NCBI RefSeq assembly: GCF_003033885.1
Contig: NZ_CP024081.1
Coordinates: 4,176-68,175, forward strand
DNA length: 64,000 bases
Source: Pseudomonas rhizophila
Lineage (GTDB): Bacteria; Pseudomonadota; Gammaproteobacteria; Pseudomonadales; Pseudomonadaceae
Reading direction: 5' to 3'
Positions within the stretch are counted from its first letter, which is position 1; each line of letters starts with the position of its first letter. Of this stretch, positions 34,219 through 45,342 are shown piece by piece. The notes beneath the pieces were generated by a model, which did no database searches, was not told where the DNA came from, and was given only the letters and a program-made list of their open reading frames with translations. A program made the translations under genes and the position numbers.

Positions 34219-34959
34219 TTACTGCTTCTCCAACACCCACTGCCGGTCACCCGGCGTGAACGAAGGCATTTCATCCGCCAGTGCCGCATTCACGGTCTGG
34301 AAAATTTCCAGCTTCTTGCCGTCGCGAGAGAAGATCCAGGTATTGCCCTGGCCGTTCTGTTGCAGCCAGATGTTGTCGTTGCCGCCGCTCATGGACGCGC
34401 AGTCGCCGGCCAGGCACAGGGCGTAGCGGTCGGCGCCTGGTAGTCCGCTGACCTGGCCGTCGAGTTGGAACTGCACGCTGGCGCCCTGGCCAGGGCCGTT
34501 GACGATGTTCCAGGTGCCGCCCAGATAAGCGGTATACAGCGCCCGTTCGAAACTGGCGCCCAGCGGCGCCCCCTCGGGCACCTGGACCTGGGCGCGCTCG
34601 AACACTTGCTGCGGCTCGTTCTCGGTGGCGGATTGGTTCAACTGGTCGCCGTCGCGTTGCAGTTCGCTGGCGGAGCTGCCGTAGAAATCGACTTTCCACG
34701 CACCGTCTTCTTCGCCCAGCAGCTTGCCTTCGACATTCTCGAAACCGTTGGTGTAACGCGCCTGGCCGGCCCGGGTGTTGACGTCCCATTCCAGGTTCGG
34801 GCCATAGGCCTGCAGCGCCTCGCGCAGCGGGCCGCCCTTGGCGGCGGCGTCGATTGCCGCCTGGTTGATCCAGGTGCCGCTGATATCACGGTCGGCAGGG
34901 TCGCTGGCGCAGCCGCCCAACAGCAGGGCAGCCAGCGAAAGAGCAAGCGCTTTGCGCAT
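34219..34959 (-). CDS. Putative lipoprotein
   Basis: 246 residues. MRKALALSLAALLLGGCASD is a lipoprotein signal with Cys at 17. The rest is soluble and Gln/Asn/Gly-rich, with no family I recognise: DISGTWINQAAIDAAAKGGP near the start, a WNIVNGPGQGASVQFQLDGQV segment and ALCLAGDCASMSGGNDNIW, which has two cysteines able to pair. WTWIFSRDGKKLEIFQ-like ends suggest a lipocalin-like or eight-stranded beta design. It lies downstream of ridA on the same strand, separated by a terminator hairpin. Confidence 0.78.
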   Translation of the reverse strand: MRKALALSLAALLLGGCASDPADRDISGTWINQAAIDAAAKGGPLREALQAYGPNLEWDVNTRAGQARYTNGFENVEGKLLGEEDGAWKVDFYGSSASELQRDGDQLNQSATENEPQQVFERAQVQVPEGAPLGASFERALYTAYLGGTWNIVNGPGQGASVQFQLDGQVSGLPGADRYALCLAGDCASMSGGNDNIWLQQNGQGNTWIFSRDGKKLEIFQTVNAALADEMPSFTPGDRQWVLEKQ

Positions 34960-34978
34960 GGTGGAATCCTTAAACGAA

Positions 34979-35006
34979 AACGGCGCAGCCGGGGGAGGCT
35001 GCGCCG
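34979..35006 (-). terminator. Terminator of ridA
   Basis: GGCGCAGCC-TCCCCC-GGCTGCGCC on the minus strand, followed by GTTTTCGTTT, seven bases past the ridA stop. Confidence 0.75.
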
Positions 35007-35012
35007 GGCGTG

Positions 35013-35393
35013 TTACTCGATGACCAGGATGGCGTCCATCTCAACCTGCGAACCCTTCGGCAGGGCTGCTACGCCGATGGCGGCGCGGGCAGGGTAAGGC
35101 TGGTCGAAGTACTTGCCCATGATCTCGTTGACCTTGGCGAAGTGGCTCAGGTCGGTGAGGAAGATGTTGAGCTTGACGATGTCCTTGAACGAACCGCCGG
35201 CAGCCTCGGCCACGGCCTTGAGGTTCTCGAACACCTGCACGGTCTGGGCTTCGAAGCCTTCTACCAGTTCCATGGTTTTCGGGTCCAGCGGGATCTGGCC
35301 CGACATGTACACGGTGTTGCCCGCCTTGATTGCCTGGGAATACGTACCGATGGCGGCCGGGGCTTTGTCGCTGGTGATAACGGTCTTGGTCAT
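35013..35393 (-). CDS. ridA: RidA enamine/imine deaminase
   Basis: 126 residues, the standard size. [40 protein letters not shown] and [20 protein letters not shown] are the RidA signature, with the arginine that binds the substrate carboxylate. It hydrolyses reactive 2-aminoacrylate and other enamines released by PLP enzymes. It lies 27 bases after spoT and probably shares its transcript. A second, more distant member occurs at 61400. Confidence 0.95.
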   Translation of the reverse strand: MTKTVITSDKAPAAIGTYSQAIKAGNTVYMSGQIPLDPKTMELVEGFEAQTVQVFENLKAVAEAAGGSFKDIVKLNIFLTDLSHFAKVNEIMGKYFDQPYPARAAIGVAALPKGSQVEMDAILVIE

Positions 35394-35420
35394 TTATGAC
35401 TCCTTGTAATGGATGGGGAG

Positions 35421-37526
35421 CTATGCACGCATACGAGTGATACGGATGACGCCAGTCAGGGCGCGCAGCTTCTTGATCACGCGGGCCAGGTGCACGCGGT
35501 CGTGCACGCTGACCACCAGTTGGACGACGCTGATGCGGCCATCGCGCTCGTCCATGCTGATTTTTTCGATATTGCCGTCGGCGGCGTTGACGCTGCTGGC
35601 CAGCAAGGCGATCAGGCCACGCTGGTGCTCCAGTTCGACCCGCAGCTCGACATTGAATTCGCCGGTGACATCCTTGGCCCAGGAGAGCTGGATGCATTTT
35701 TCCGGGTTGTGGCGGATTTCGCTGATGTTGCGGCAGTTATCCAGGTGCACCACCATCCCTTTGCCTGCGGACAGATGGCCGACAATCGGATCGCCAGGAA
35801 TCGGCGTGCAGCACTTGGCATAGCTGAGCACCAGGCCTTCGGTACCACGAATGGCCAGGGGACCTTCGGGGCTAGGCAGCTGTTCGCCTTCGCCGAGCAG
35901 GCGGCGGGCGACGACGTAGGCCATGCGATTGCCCAGGCCGATGTCTTCCAGCAGGTCTTCGATCAGTTCCAGGCGGTACTCGCTGAGCATGATCTGCACG
36001 CGTTCAGCCGGGATCTTGTCCAGGGAGCTGTCGAAACCGTTGAGGACTTTGTTGAGCAAGCGTTCGCCCAGGCTGATGGATTCAGAGCGGCGTTGTAGCT
36101 TCAAGGCATGGCGGATGTGTGTGCGGGCTTTGCCGGTGACCACGAAATTGAGCCATGCCGGATTTGGCCGCGCGCCGGCGGCGCTGACGATTTCCACCGT
36201 GGAGCCGCTTTGCAGCGGTTCGGACAACGGTGCCAGGCGGCGGTTGATCCGGCACGCGATGCAGCTGTTGCCGACGTCGGTGTGTACTGCATAGGCAAAG
36301 TCCACCGCCGTGGAGCCTTTGGGCAGCTCCATGATCCGGCCTTTGGGCGTGAAAACGTAGACCTCGTCCGGAAACAGGTCGATCTTCACGCTTTCGATGA
36401 ATTCCAGGGAGTTGCCGGCCCGCTGCTGCATTTCCAGCACGCCTTTGACCCACTGGCGGGCCCGGGCGTGGGTGCTCTTGGGTTGTTCGTCGCCGCTGGA
36501 CTTGTACAGCCAGTGCGCAGCGATGCCATTGTTGGCCATCTCTTCCATTTCGCGGGTGCGGATCTGGATTTCGATCGGTACGCCGTGCATGCCGAAGAGC
36601 GTGGTGTGCAGCGACTGGTAGCCGTTGGCCTTGGGAATCGCGATGTAGTCCTTGAAGCGCCCAGGCAATGGTTTGTACAAATTATGTACAGCGCCCAGTA
36701 CGCGGTAGCAGGTATCGACCTTGTCGACGATGATCCGGAACGCGTAGACGTCCATGATCTCGTTGAAGGCCCGACGCTTGCCGCGCATCTTCTTGTAGAT
36801 GCCGTAGAGGTGTTTCTGTCGGCCGCTGACCTCGCCTTCGATGCCGTCGATGGTCAGGCAGTGGCTCAAGGATTCTTCGATCTTGTTGACGATTTCCTTG
36901 CGGTTGCCCCGGGCGCGCTTGACGGCCTGGTTGATCCGCGCCGAACGCATCGGGTGCATGGCCTTGAAACCGAGGTCTTCGAACTCGATGCGGATCGCGT
37001 GCATGCCCAGGCGATTGGCGATGGGCGCATAGATTTCCAGGGTTTCCTTGGCGATTCGCCGGCGTTTTTCACCGGACAACACTTCCAGTGTTCGCATGTT
37101 GTGCAGGCGGTCGGCGAGCTTGACCAGGATCACGCGAATGTCGCGCGCCATGGCCATGGCCATTTTCTGGAAGTTTTCGGCCTGGGCCTCGGCCTTGGTC
37201 TCGAAGTTCATCTGGGTCAGTTTGCTGACCCCGTCGACCAGTTCGGCCACGGTTTCGCCGAACTGCGCCTGCAGCGCTTCCTTGGCGATGCCGGTGTCTT
37301 CGATCACGTCATGCAGCATCGCCGCCATCAGGCTCTGATGGTCCATGTGCATGTCGGCAAGAATGTTCGCCACCGCAAGCGGGTGCGTGACGTACGCCTC
37401 GCCGCTGCGGCGGCGCTGGCCGTCGTGGGCTTGTTCGGCGTAGAAATAGGCTCGGCGGACCAGGTTGACCTGGTCCGTGCCGAGGTAGGCCGATAAGCGA
37501 TCGGCGAGGGCGTCTATGCTCGGCAT
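35421..37526 (-). CDS. spoT: Bifunctional (p)ppGpp synthase/hydrolase SpoT
   Basis: 701 residues. The HD hydrolase domain is intact (THPLAVANILADMHMDHQ; MLHDVIEDTG; KLADRLHNMRTLE). The synthetase region (about 230-345) has RQKHLYGIYKKMRGKRRAFN and AIPKANGYQSLHTTLFG. TGS (FTPKGRIMELPKGSTAVDFA) and a C-terminal ACT domain (ELRVELEHQRGLIALLASSV) follow. It sets stringent-response alarmone levels. It is transcribed with rpoZ upstream and ridA downstream. Confidence 0.97.
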   Translation of the reverse strand: MPSIDALADRLSAYLGTDQVNLVRRAYFYAEQAHDGQRRRSGEAYVTHPLAVANILADMHMDHQSLMAAMLHDVIEDTGIAKEALQAQFGETVAELVDGVSKLTQMNFETKAEAQAENFQKMAMAMARDIRVILVKLADRLHNMRTLEVLSGEKRRRIAKETLEIYAPIANRLGMHAIRIEFEDLGFKAMHPMRSARINQAVKRARGNRKEIVNKIEESLSHCLTIDGIEGEVSGRQKHLYGIYKKMRGKRRAFNEIMDVYAFRIIVDKVDTCYRVLGAVHNLYKPLPGRFKDYIAIPKANGYQSLHTTLFGMHGVPIEIQIRTREMEEMANNGIAAHWLYKSSGDEQPKSTHARARQWVKGVLEMQQRAGNSLEFIESVKIDLFPDEVYVFTPKGRIMELPKGSTAVDFAYAVHTDVGNSCIACRINRRLAPLSEPLQSGSTVEIVSAAGARPNPAWLNFVVTGKARTHIRHALKLQRRSESISLGERLLNKVLNGFDSSLDKIPAERVQIMLSEYRLELIEDLLEDIGLGNRMAYVVARRLLGEGEQLPSPEGPLAIRGTEGLVLSYAKCCTPIPGDPIVGHLSAGKGMVVHLDNCRNISEIRHNPEKCIQLSWAKDVTGEFNVELRVELEHQRGLIALLASSVNAADGNIEKISMDERDGRISVVQLVVSVHDRVHLARVIKKLRALTGVIRITRMRA

Positions 37527-37586
37527 GATAATGACTCCTGCCGTTTGCTGTGACCCCGCGCCGTGCTACGTCGACCAGGCATAGGC

Positions 37587-37850
37587 TTAGACCGCCTCGT
37601 TGGACTCGTCCTCGAACGCTGCGAACAGCGGTTCGTCTTCAACGATTTCAGCGTTGGCGATGAACTCGTAGCTCATCAGGCCTTCGGCGATTTCACGCAG
37701 CGCTACCACGGTAGGCTTGTCGTTTTCCCACTGGACCAACGGCTCTTTGCCACCGGTGGCCAGTTGACGGGCACGCTTGGTAGAGAGCATGACCAGCTCA
37801 AAGCGGTTTTCCACGTGTTCTAGGCAGTCTTCAACGGTTACGCGGGCCAT
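37587..37850 (-). CDS. rpoZ: RNA polymerase omega subunit
   Basis: 87 residues from the ATG at 37850, preceded by [30 protein letters not shown] and [35 protein letters not shown] are the omega signature. The longer upstream frame is not part of the gene. It stands between gmk and spoT, the conserved order in gammaproteobacteria. Confidence 0.97.
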   Translation of the reverse strand: MARVTVEDCLEHVENRFELVMLSTKRARQLATGGKEPLVQWENDKPTVVALREIAEGLMSYEFIANAEIVEDEPLFAAFEDESNEAV

Positions 37851-38016
37851 GGTATTCCTCGGAGCGAATGCAATATGCGCGCTGCCCGGTTGGGCGAGCG
37901 GACTCAACAGTTTAAAAAAACGCCAGCGTTTAGGGAAGCGCTGATTTTTTGACCAGCCCCTCGACCCGCTACAAGCTCCAATGTAAAGCCGTCGCAGCGG
38001 TTTTGGGAAGGGCTGT

Positions 38017-38643
<627 letters not shown>

Positions 38644-38649
38644 TTAGCC

Positions 38650-39513
38650 TTACTCAATGTTCTGCACTTGTTCGCGCATTTGCTCGATCAACACCTTGAG
38701 GTTGACCGCAGCCTGGGTGCTGCGCGGGTCGAAGGCTTTGGAGCCCAGTGTGTTGGCTTCGCGGTTGAGTTCCTGCATCAGGAAGTCCAGGCGGCGACCG
38801 GCCGCCCCACCGGATTTGAGTACCCGGCGAACTTCAATGATGTGGGTGCTCAGGCGATCCAGTTCTTCGGCCACGTCGCTTTTTTGCGCGAGCATGACCA
38901 TTTCCTGTTCCAGGCGCTGCGGGTCCAGCTCGGCCTTCATGTCGACGAAGCGGTCGAGCACTTTCTGACGTTGGGTGGCGAGCATTTGCGGGACCAGTTC
39001 GCGCAGGGTGACGACGTCTTCCTCTATGGAAGTCAGGCGCTCGTCGATCAACCGGGCCAGTTCCGCGCCTTCGCGCTCGCGGCCGGCCTTGAGTTCTTTC
39101 AGGCCTTGATTGAACAACGCCAGCGCTTCGGCATTCAGGGCCTGCGGGTCGCTCGCATCACCAACCAGCACGCCGGGCCAGGCCAGGACTTCCAGCGGGT
39201 TCAGAGGCGCGGGGTGCTTGATCAGGCTGGCGACGGTTTCGGCGGCAGCCACCAGTTGCGCGGCGCGCTCGCGGTCCACCTGCAAGGCCTTGCCGGTGCT
39301 TTCTTCGGTGAAGCGCAGGGTGCATTCCAGCTTGCCCCGGGACAGGCCCTGGCGCAGGGCTTCACGCACGCTGCCTTCAAGGTCGCGAAAGGATTCGGGC
39401 AGGCGCAGGTGCGGCTCCAGGTAGCGGCTGTTGACCGAGCGCAGTTCCCAGCTCAGCGTGCCTTGGATGCCGGCTTTCTCGACGCGGGCGAAGGCGGTCA
39501 TGCTGTGCACCAT
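38650..39513 (-). CDS. yicC: YicC-family endoribonuclease
   Basis: 287 residues from the ATG at 39513 with GAGGAAT upstream. MVHSMTAFARVEKAG at the start and AGRRLDFLMQELNREANTLGSKAFD near the end are the two conserved YicC/YloC blocks. The family has been shown to be an RNase in E. coli. It is divergent from rph across a 280-bp gap. Confidence 0.93.
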   Translation of the reverse strand: MVHSMTAFARVEKAGIQGTLSWELRSVNSRYLEPHLRLPESFRDLEGSVREALRQGLSRGKLECTLRFTEESTGKALQVDRERAAQLVAAAETVASLIKHPAPLNPLEVLAWPGVLVGDASDPQALNAEALALFNQGLKELKAGREREGAELARLIDERLTSIEEDVVTLRELVPQMLATQRQKVLDRFVDMKAELDPQRLEQEMVMLAQKSDVAEELDRLSTHIIEVRRVLKSGGAAGRRLDFLMQELNREANTLGSKAFDPRSTQAAVNLKVLIEQMREQVQNIE

Positions 39514-39750
39514 GGAGATTCCTCGCAATGCAGGCGGACGCAACGGTTAGTCGTAGCGCCTGGTATCTGTGGATAAAAGCCGAAGGGCAGCAAAGGCGCA
39601 GGATTGTAGCGCAGTGAGGTGCATGCCCCCAAACCGTGCATGTGACAAAGCGCTGCGGCTCGTCGGTCAGAGGTCAAAGGGGCTTGGCTCGTTGCAGCGG
39701 TTTTTTGGAACCGCGCGACGTTTAAACTGCCCTATGGCGGCCCACGGCTC

Positions 39751-39756
39751 TATAAT
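39751..39756 (+). promoter_or_regulatory. Candidate -10 element of rph
   Basis: TATAAT lies 37 bases before the rph ATG. No good -35 is seen 17 bases upstream (TGCCCT), so it may need an activator. Confidence 0.45.
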
Positions 39757-39793
39757 GCTCGGCAGTTTTCCGTCCTCTGTACAGGTGTTCCCT

Positions 39794-40516
39794 ATGAAAC
39801 GTCCAAGTGGTCGCGCTGCCGATCAGCTTCGCTCGATCCGCATTACCCGCAACTACACCAAACACGCCGAGGGATCTGTACTGGTCGAATTCGGTGATAC
39901 CAAAGTCATCTGCACCGTCAGCGTCGAAAACGGTGTGCCACGGTTCCTCAAGGGCCAGGGTCAAGGCTGGCTGACCGCCGAATACGGCATGCTGCCGCGC
40001 TCCACCGGTGAGCGCAACCAGCGCGAGGCCAGCCGCGGCAAGCAGGGCGGACGTACCCTGGAAATCCAGCGTCTGATCGGCCGTTCGCTGCGCGCCGCGC
40101 TGGACATGTCCAAGCTCGGTGACGTGACGTTGTATGTCGATTGCGACGTGATCCAGGCTGACGGCGGCACTCGCACCGCGTCCATCACCGGCGCCATGGT
40201 CGCACTGGCCGATGCCTTGAAAGTGATCAAGAAGCGTGGCGGCCTCAAGGGCGGCGATCCGCTCAAGCAGATGATCGCTGCGGTCTCCGTGGGCATGTAC
40301 CAGGGCGAGCCGGTGCTGGACCTGGACTACCTGGAAGACTCCGCCGCCGAGACCGACCTGAACGTGGTCATGACCAGCGCTGGCGGCTTCATCGAAATCC
40401 AGGGCACCGCCGAAGGCGCGCCGTTCCAGCCGGAAGAATTGAGCGCTATGCTGGAATTGGCAAAGAAAGGCATGAACGAGATTTTCGAACTGCAAAAAGC
40501 CGCACTGGCTGACTGA
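39794..40516 (+). CDS. rph: Ribonuclease PH
   Basis: 240 residues from ATG 39794, the standard size; the open frame to 39569 includes the divergent promoter region. [44 protein letters not shown] phosphate and RNA sites and [21 protein letters not shown] are the RNase PH signature. It trims tRNA 3' ends phosphorolytically. Confidence 0.97.
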   Translation: MKRPSGRAADQLRSIRITRNYTKHAEGSVLVEFGDTKVICTVSVENGVPRFLKGQGQGWLTAEYGMLPRSTGERNQREASRGKQGGRTLEIQRLIGRSLRAALDMSKLGDVTLYVDCDVIQADGGTRTASITGAMVALADALKVIKKRGGLKGGDPLKQMIAAVSVGMYQGEPVLDLDYLEDSAAETDLNVVMTSAGGFIEIQGTAEGAPFQPEELSAMLELAKKGMNEIFELQKAALAD

Positions 40517-40546
40517 TCGTTTCGCGCTTCAGACAAGGAGAACGTC

Positions 40547-40915
40547 ATGAGTGATGAGCAAACCCTACTGCCCCAGCCCAGCAAGGAGGCGCGCCAATGG
40601 GCGATGTTCTGTCACTTGTCCGCCTTGTTGGGCATCTGGATTCCGTTCGGTACGTTGATCGGCCCGCTGGTGCTCTGGCAGCTCAAGCGCGAGACTGACC
40701 CGTTCATCGATGCACAAGGCAAGGAAGCGCTGAACTTCCAGATCACTGTGGCAATTGCCTCAGCGATCAGTCTGCTTCTGATGATCGTGGTGATCGGCTT
40801 CTTCCTGTTCGGGTTGGTGGCTATCGGTGCGCTGGTGCTGACCATCATCGGTGGGGTGAAGGCCAATGAAGGGCAGCCGTATCGGTATCCGTTTACCTGG
40901 CGGCTGGTCAAATAA
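40547..40915 (+). CDS. DUF4870 membrane protein
   Basis: 122 residues. KEARQWAMFCHLSALLGIWIP and GPLVLWQLKRETDPFIDAQG, then LNFQITVAIASAISLLLMIV, are the DUF4870 (Tic20-like) pattern: three membrane helices. AAGGAGAACGTC lies before the ATG. It is 30 bases after rph. Function unknown. Confidence 0.88.
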   Translation: MSDEQTLLPQPSKEARQWAMFCHLSALLGIWIPFGTLIGPLVLWQLKRETDPFIDAQGKEALNFQITVAIASAISLLLMIVVIGFFLFGLVAIGALVLTIIGGVKANEGQPYRYPFTWRLVK

Positions 40916-40934
40916 CGATCAACGAGTAACCACT

Positions 40935-41024
40935 TGTGGGAGCGAGCCTGCTCGCGATAGCGGTTCATCATTCAACACAAATGTTGGCTGACCCACCGCC
41001 ATCGCGAGCAGGCTCGCTCCCACA
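40935..41024. repeat. REP doublet
   Basis: TGTGGGAGCGAGCCTGCTCG and its complement with a spacer like that at 42615-42697 (AACA...ATGTTGGCTGA). Confidence 0.88.
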
Positions 41025-41042
41025 GTAGAAAGGGTTGCTCAC

Positions 41043-41072
41043 AAAAAAACCGACATGGCTGTCGGTTTTTTT
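41043..41072. terminator. Two-way terminator between DUF4870 gene and crc
   Basis: AAAAAAACCGACA-TGGC-TGTCGGTTTTTTT, a perfect hairpin with tracts on both sides, fits the convergent ends of the DUF4870 gene and crc. Confidence 0.88.
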
Positions 41073-41090
41073 GTGGCTGCGAAACGACAC

Positions 41091-41870
41091 TCAGATCGTC
41101 AGCGTCCAGTCGTAATCCACGATCAGTGGCGCATGCTGCGAGAAGCGTGGCTGGCGCGGCAGGCGAGCGCTGCGCACGAAGCGGCGCAGACCAGGCGTCA
41201 GCAACTGGTAGTCGAAACGCCAGCCGAGGTTGAGCATCTCGGCCTGTTCGTTGTCTGGCCACCAGCTGTATTGGTCGCCTTCACGGCTGACTTCCCGCAG
41301 GGCGTCAACATAGCCCATGTTGCCGACAATCTCGTCCATCCAGGCCCGTTCCGGCGCCAGGAAACCCGGGGATTGCTGGCTGTCGCGCCAGTTCTTGATA
41401 TCCAGCTTCTGTTGCGCCACGTACAGCGAGCCACAATAGATGTACTCGCGACGTTTGCGCCGCTGTTTATCCAGATAACGGGCGAAGTCGTCCATCAACT
41501 TGAATTTCTGATTCAAATCTTCATCGCCGTTCTGCCCCGAAGGGAGCAGTAAGGTCGCGATGCTGACCTTGTCGAAATCGGCCTGCAGGTAGCGCCCGTA
41601 GCGGTCCGCCGTCTCGAAACCGAGACCGTTGATGACAGCCTTCGGTTGCAGCCGCGAGTACAAAGCCACGCCACCCTGGGCGGGGACTTCGGCATCGCAG
41701 GCATAAAGGAAGTAACCATCCAGTTGGAAGGCTGCATCGTCCAGTTCAAAGGCGGAGGCGCGGGTGTCCTGCAGGCAGATGACGTCGGCATTCTGTGCTT
41801 GCAGCCAACTGAGCAACCCTCGCTCCACTGCAGCCTGAATACCATTGACGTTCACACTGATGATCCGCAT
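41091..41870 (-). CDS. crc: Catabolite repression control protein Crc
   Basis: 259 residues from the ATG at 41870 (four codons inside the longest frame). The endonuclease/exonuclease/phosphatase fold is clear (MRIISVNVNGIQAAVERGLL; VICLQDTRASAFELDD; DYDWTLTI), and automated tools often call it exonuclease III. The place next to divergent pyrE and the near-identity to the Pseudomonas Crc I remember identify it. Crc acts with Hfq to block translation of catabolic mRNAs; it is not an active nuclease. Confidence 0.93.
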   Translation of the reverse strand: MRIISVNVNGIQAAVERGLLSWLQAQNADVICLQDTRASAFELDDAAFQLDGYFLYACDAEVPAQGGVALYSRLQPKAVINGLGFETADRYGRYLQADFDKVSIATLLLPSGQNGDEDLNQKFKLMDDFARYLDKQRRKRREYIYCGSLYVAQQKLDIKNWRDSQQSPGFLAPERAWMDEIVGNMGYVDALREVSREGDQYSWWPDNEQAEMLNLGWRFDYQLLTPGLRRFVRSARLPRQPRFSQHAPLIVDYDWTLTI

Positions 41871-41952
41871 AAATGGCCCCAAAAATCACGTGCGTGTATG
41901 ATACACGGCGTGTACCTATTTAGCTAAATCCGTGGTATTTGGGGCTTTTTTC

Positions 41953-42597
41953 ATGCAGGCGTATCAGCGCGATTTCATTCGTTTTGCCATCGATCGCGGC
42001 GTTTTGCGCTTCGGTGAGTTCACCCTCAAGTCCGGCCGCACGAGCCCGTACTTCTTCAATGCCGGCCTGTTCAACACCGGTGCCGCCCTGGCGCAACTGG
42101 GCCGTTTCTATGCGGCGGCCATTGTCGAGAGCGGCATTCCGTTCGACGTGCTGTTCGGCCCGGCCTACAAAGGCATTCCTCTGGCCGCCACCACTGCGGT
42201 CGCCCTGGCCGAACACCACGGCCGCGACCTGCCCTGGTGCTTCAACCGCAAGGAAGCCAAGGCTCATGGTGAAGGGGGCAGCCTGGTGGGCGCGCCGCTG
42301 ACCGGTGAAGTGCTGATCATCGACGACGTGATCACCGCCGGCACCGCCATTCGTGAAGTGATGCAGATCATCGGTTCCCAGGAAGGCGCCAAGGCCGCCG
42401 GTGTGCTGATCGCCCTGAATCGCCAAGAGCGCGGCAACGGTGAGTTGTCGGCGATCCAGGAAGTGGAGCGTGACTTCAACATTCCGGTGGTCAGCATCGT
42501 GTCGCTGACCCAGGTGCTGGAGTTTTTGGCCGACGACCCGCAGCTCAAGCAGCATTTGCCGGCGGTTGAGGCTTATCGGGCGCAGTTCGGCGTTTAA
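41953..42597 (+). CDS. pyrE: Orotate phosphoribosyltransferase
   Basis: 214 residues from the ATG at 41953. [39 protein letters not shown], and the PRPP loop [18 protein letters not shown] are present. It makes OMP in pyrimidine synthesis. It is divergent from crc across 82 bases. Confidence 0.97.
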   Translation: MQAYQRDFIRFAIDRGVLRFGEFTLKSGRTSPYFFNAGLFNTGAALAQLGRFYAAAIVESGIPFDVLFGPAYKGIPLAATTAVALAEHHGRDLPWCFNRKEAKAHGEGGSLVGAPLTGEVLIIDDVITAGTAIREVMQIIGSQEGAKAAGVLIALNRQERGNGELSAIQEVERDFNIPVVSIVSLTQVLEFLADDPQLKQHLPAVEAYRAQFGV

Positions 42598-42614
42598 AGA
42601 TTTGCACATTCCCT

Positions 42615-42697
42615 GGTGGGAGCGAGCCTGCTCGCGATAGCCATTCAACATTCATGTTGGCTGAATCACCGCTATCGCGAGCAAGCTCGCTCCTACA
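42615..42697. repeat. REP doublet
   Basis: GGTGGGAGCGAGCCTGCTCG and inverted TCGCGAGCAAGCTCGCTCCT, between pyrE and argB. Confidence 0.86.
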
Positions 42698-42704
42698 GTG
42701 CGTA

Positions 42705-42743
42705 AAAAAAGACCCCGCTCAGTCTGGCTGAGCGGGGTCTTTT
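42705..42743. terminator. Two-way terminator between pyrE and argB
   Basis: AAAAAGACCCCGCTCAG-TCTGG-CTGAGCGGGGTCTTTTT is a long perfect stem with tracts on both sides, serving both convergent genes. Confidence 0.92.
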
Positions 42744-42755
42744 TATGGGTGTCGC

Positions 42756-43661
<906 letters not shown>

Positions 43662-43687
43662 TCAGGGCTCCGGTGGTGCTTCAAAAA

Positions 43688-45085
43688 TCAGAACGGTAGT
43701 TGAAGATCAGGTGCAACACGTTTGAGTTGGGTGTGGAACACATCCTTGATGCGCTGCAGTTCGGCTTCGTTGTCGGCTTCGAAACGCAGCACCAGCACCG
43801 GCGTGGTGTTGGATGCGCGAACCAGGCCCCAGCCTTGGGGATAGTCGACCCGCACACCATCGATGGTGGTCAGTTCGGCCCCTTCGCCCCATTGAGCGTC
43901 GTGCAGTGCATCAATGATGCTGAATTTGCTCTCTTCGGTCACATGGATATTGATTTCCGGCGTAGAAATATCGTTCGGGAAGGTCGCGAAGAGCTCTTCG
44001 GCCGTGGATTTCTCTTTGCTGAGGATCTCCAGCAGGCGTGCGGCGCTGTAGATGCCGTCGTCGAAACCGAACCAGCGCTCCTTGAAGAAGATGTGGCCGC
44101 TCATTTCGCCGGCCAGCAGGGCGCCACTCTCTTTCATTTTCTTCTTGATCAACGAGTGGCCGGTTTTCCACATCAGTGGGCGACCGCCGTATTCCTTGAT
44201 CAGCGGCACCAGGCGGCGGGTGCATTTAACGTCGAAAATGATTTCGGCGTTCGGATTGCGCGCCACCACGTCACGGGCGAACAGCATCAGCAAGCGGTCC
44301 GGGAACACGACGCTGCCGGTGTTGGTGACCACGCCCACGCGGTCGCCGTCGCCGTCGAAGGCCAGGCCCAGGTCGGCGTTGGTTTCCTCGACCTTGGCGA
44401 TCAGGTCTTGCAGGTTTTCCAGCTTGCCCGGGTCCGGGTGATGGTTGGGGAAGTTGCCGTCCACTTCGCAGAACAGCGGGATGACTTCGCAGTTCAGGGC
44501 TTTAATCAGTTGTGGGGCGATCACGCCGGCCGCGCCGTTGCCGCAATCGACCACCACTTTCAGGCGGCGGGAGAGCTTCACATCCTTGACGATTTCATCG
44601 TTGTAGCGCTCCAGGATGTCCACCTTGGTGACGCTGCCCTGGCCGCTGCTCAGGTCATTGGTCTTGAGGCGGGTGTGCAAGGCCTGGATCTGCTCGTTGG
44701 CGAGGGTGTCGCCGGCGATGACGATCTTGAAGCCGTTGTAGTTCGACGGGTTGTGGCTGCCAGTGAGCATCACGCCGGATTTACCGGCCAGCACGTTGGC
44801 GGCGTAGTACAGCGCTGGCGTCGGCACCAGGCCCACGTCGCTGACATGGCAACCACTGTCGGCAACCCCTTTGATCAATTGTTCAACCAGCTCGGGGCCG
44901 GACAAGCGACCATCGCGACCGACACACACGTTCGGTTCACCCTGGGCCAGGCTCTGGGAGCCGATGGCGCGGCCGATCCAATAGGCGGTTTCGGCGGTGA
45001 GGGTCTCCGGTACCACGCCACGGATGTCGTAGGCGCGGAAGATGCTGTCAGGAAAAATTGGGGCGATTGCGGCTGGGGTGTTCAT
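43688..45085 (-). CDS. algC: Phosphomannomutase/phosphoglucomutase AlgC
   Basis: 465 residues. The phosphoserine is Ser110 in VMLTGSHNPSNYNGFK; the metal site is AFDGDGDRVG; substrate loop GEMSGH; and RASNTTPVLVLRFEAD binds the phosphate. It interconverts C1- and C6-phosphates of mannose and glucose for alginate, LPS and other polysaccharides. It precedes argB in one operon. The 257-base gap to dut holds the upstream promoter. Confidence 0.96.
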   Translation of the reverse strand: MNTPAAIAPIFPDSIFRAYDIRGVVPETLTAETAYWIGRAIGSQSLAQGEPNVCVGRDGRLSGPELVEQLIKGVADSGCHVSDVGLVPTPALYYAANVLAGKSGVMLTGSHNPSNYNGFKIVIAGDTLANEQIQALHTRLKTNDLSSGQGSVTKVDILERYNDEIVKDVKLSRRLKVVVDCGNGAAGVIAPQLIKALNCEVIPLFCEVDGNFPNHHPDPGKLENLQDLIAKVEETNADLGLAFDGDGDRVGVVTNTGSVVFPDRLLMLFARDVVARNPNAEIIFDVKCTRRLVPLIKEYGGRPLMWKTGHSLIKKKMKESGALLAGEMSGHIFFKERWFGFDDGIYSAARLLEILSKEKSTAEELFATFPNDISTPEINIHVTEESKFSIIDALHDAQWGEGAELTTIDGVRVDYPQGWGLVRASNTTPVLVLRFEADNEAELQRIKDVFHTQLKRVAPDLQLPF

Positions 45086-45308
45086 GGGCGGGGCGCTCTA
45101 TCAGGAAGATGACTGGACAGGCCGACGGTTCGCGTCGGCAGGCTCAAACTGAAGGGTATGACGGCGTTTTTGGCAGAGAGTTCGTGGTGGGAAAGTGCCA
45201 TGAGACAGCGTTACCTCGCCTCTATCGCCTAATACATTGATTCCAAGTGGGAAACCTTGTAGCCAGCCTGTGGGCATTTTTCGTCCTGAAACAGAAGCTT
45301 AATAAAGG

Positions 45309-45329
45309 GGCCGGGCAAGGCGCCCGGCC
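45309..45329 (-). terminator. Candidate terminator of dut
   Basis: GGCCGGGC and GCCCGGCC with a five-base loop lie 14 bases past the dut stop; CCTTTATTAA follows on the minus strand. Confidence 0.6.
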
Positions 45330-45342
45330 TGAAACAGCTGGA

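Noticed and set aside
36108..37496. 462-residue plus-strand ORF
   Set aside because: Antisense of spoT.
41091..41870. Exonuclease III
   Set aside because: Fold is shared, but sequence and place beside pyrE identify Crc.
43700..45112. 470-residue plus-strand ORF
   Set aside because: Antisense of algC.
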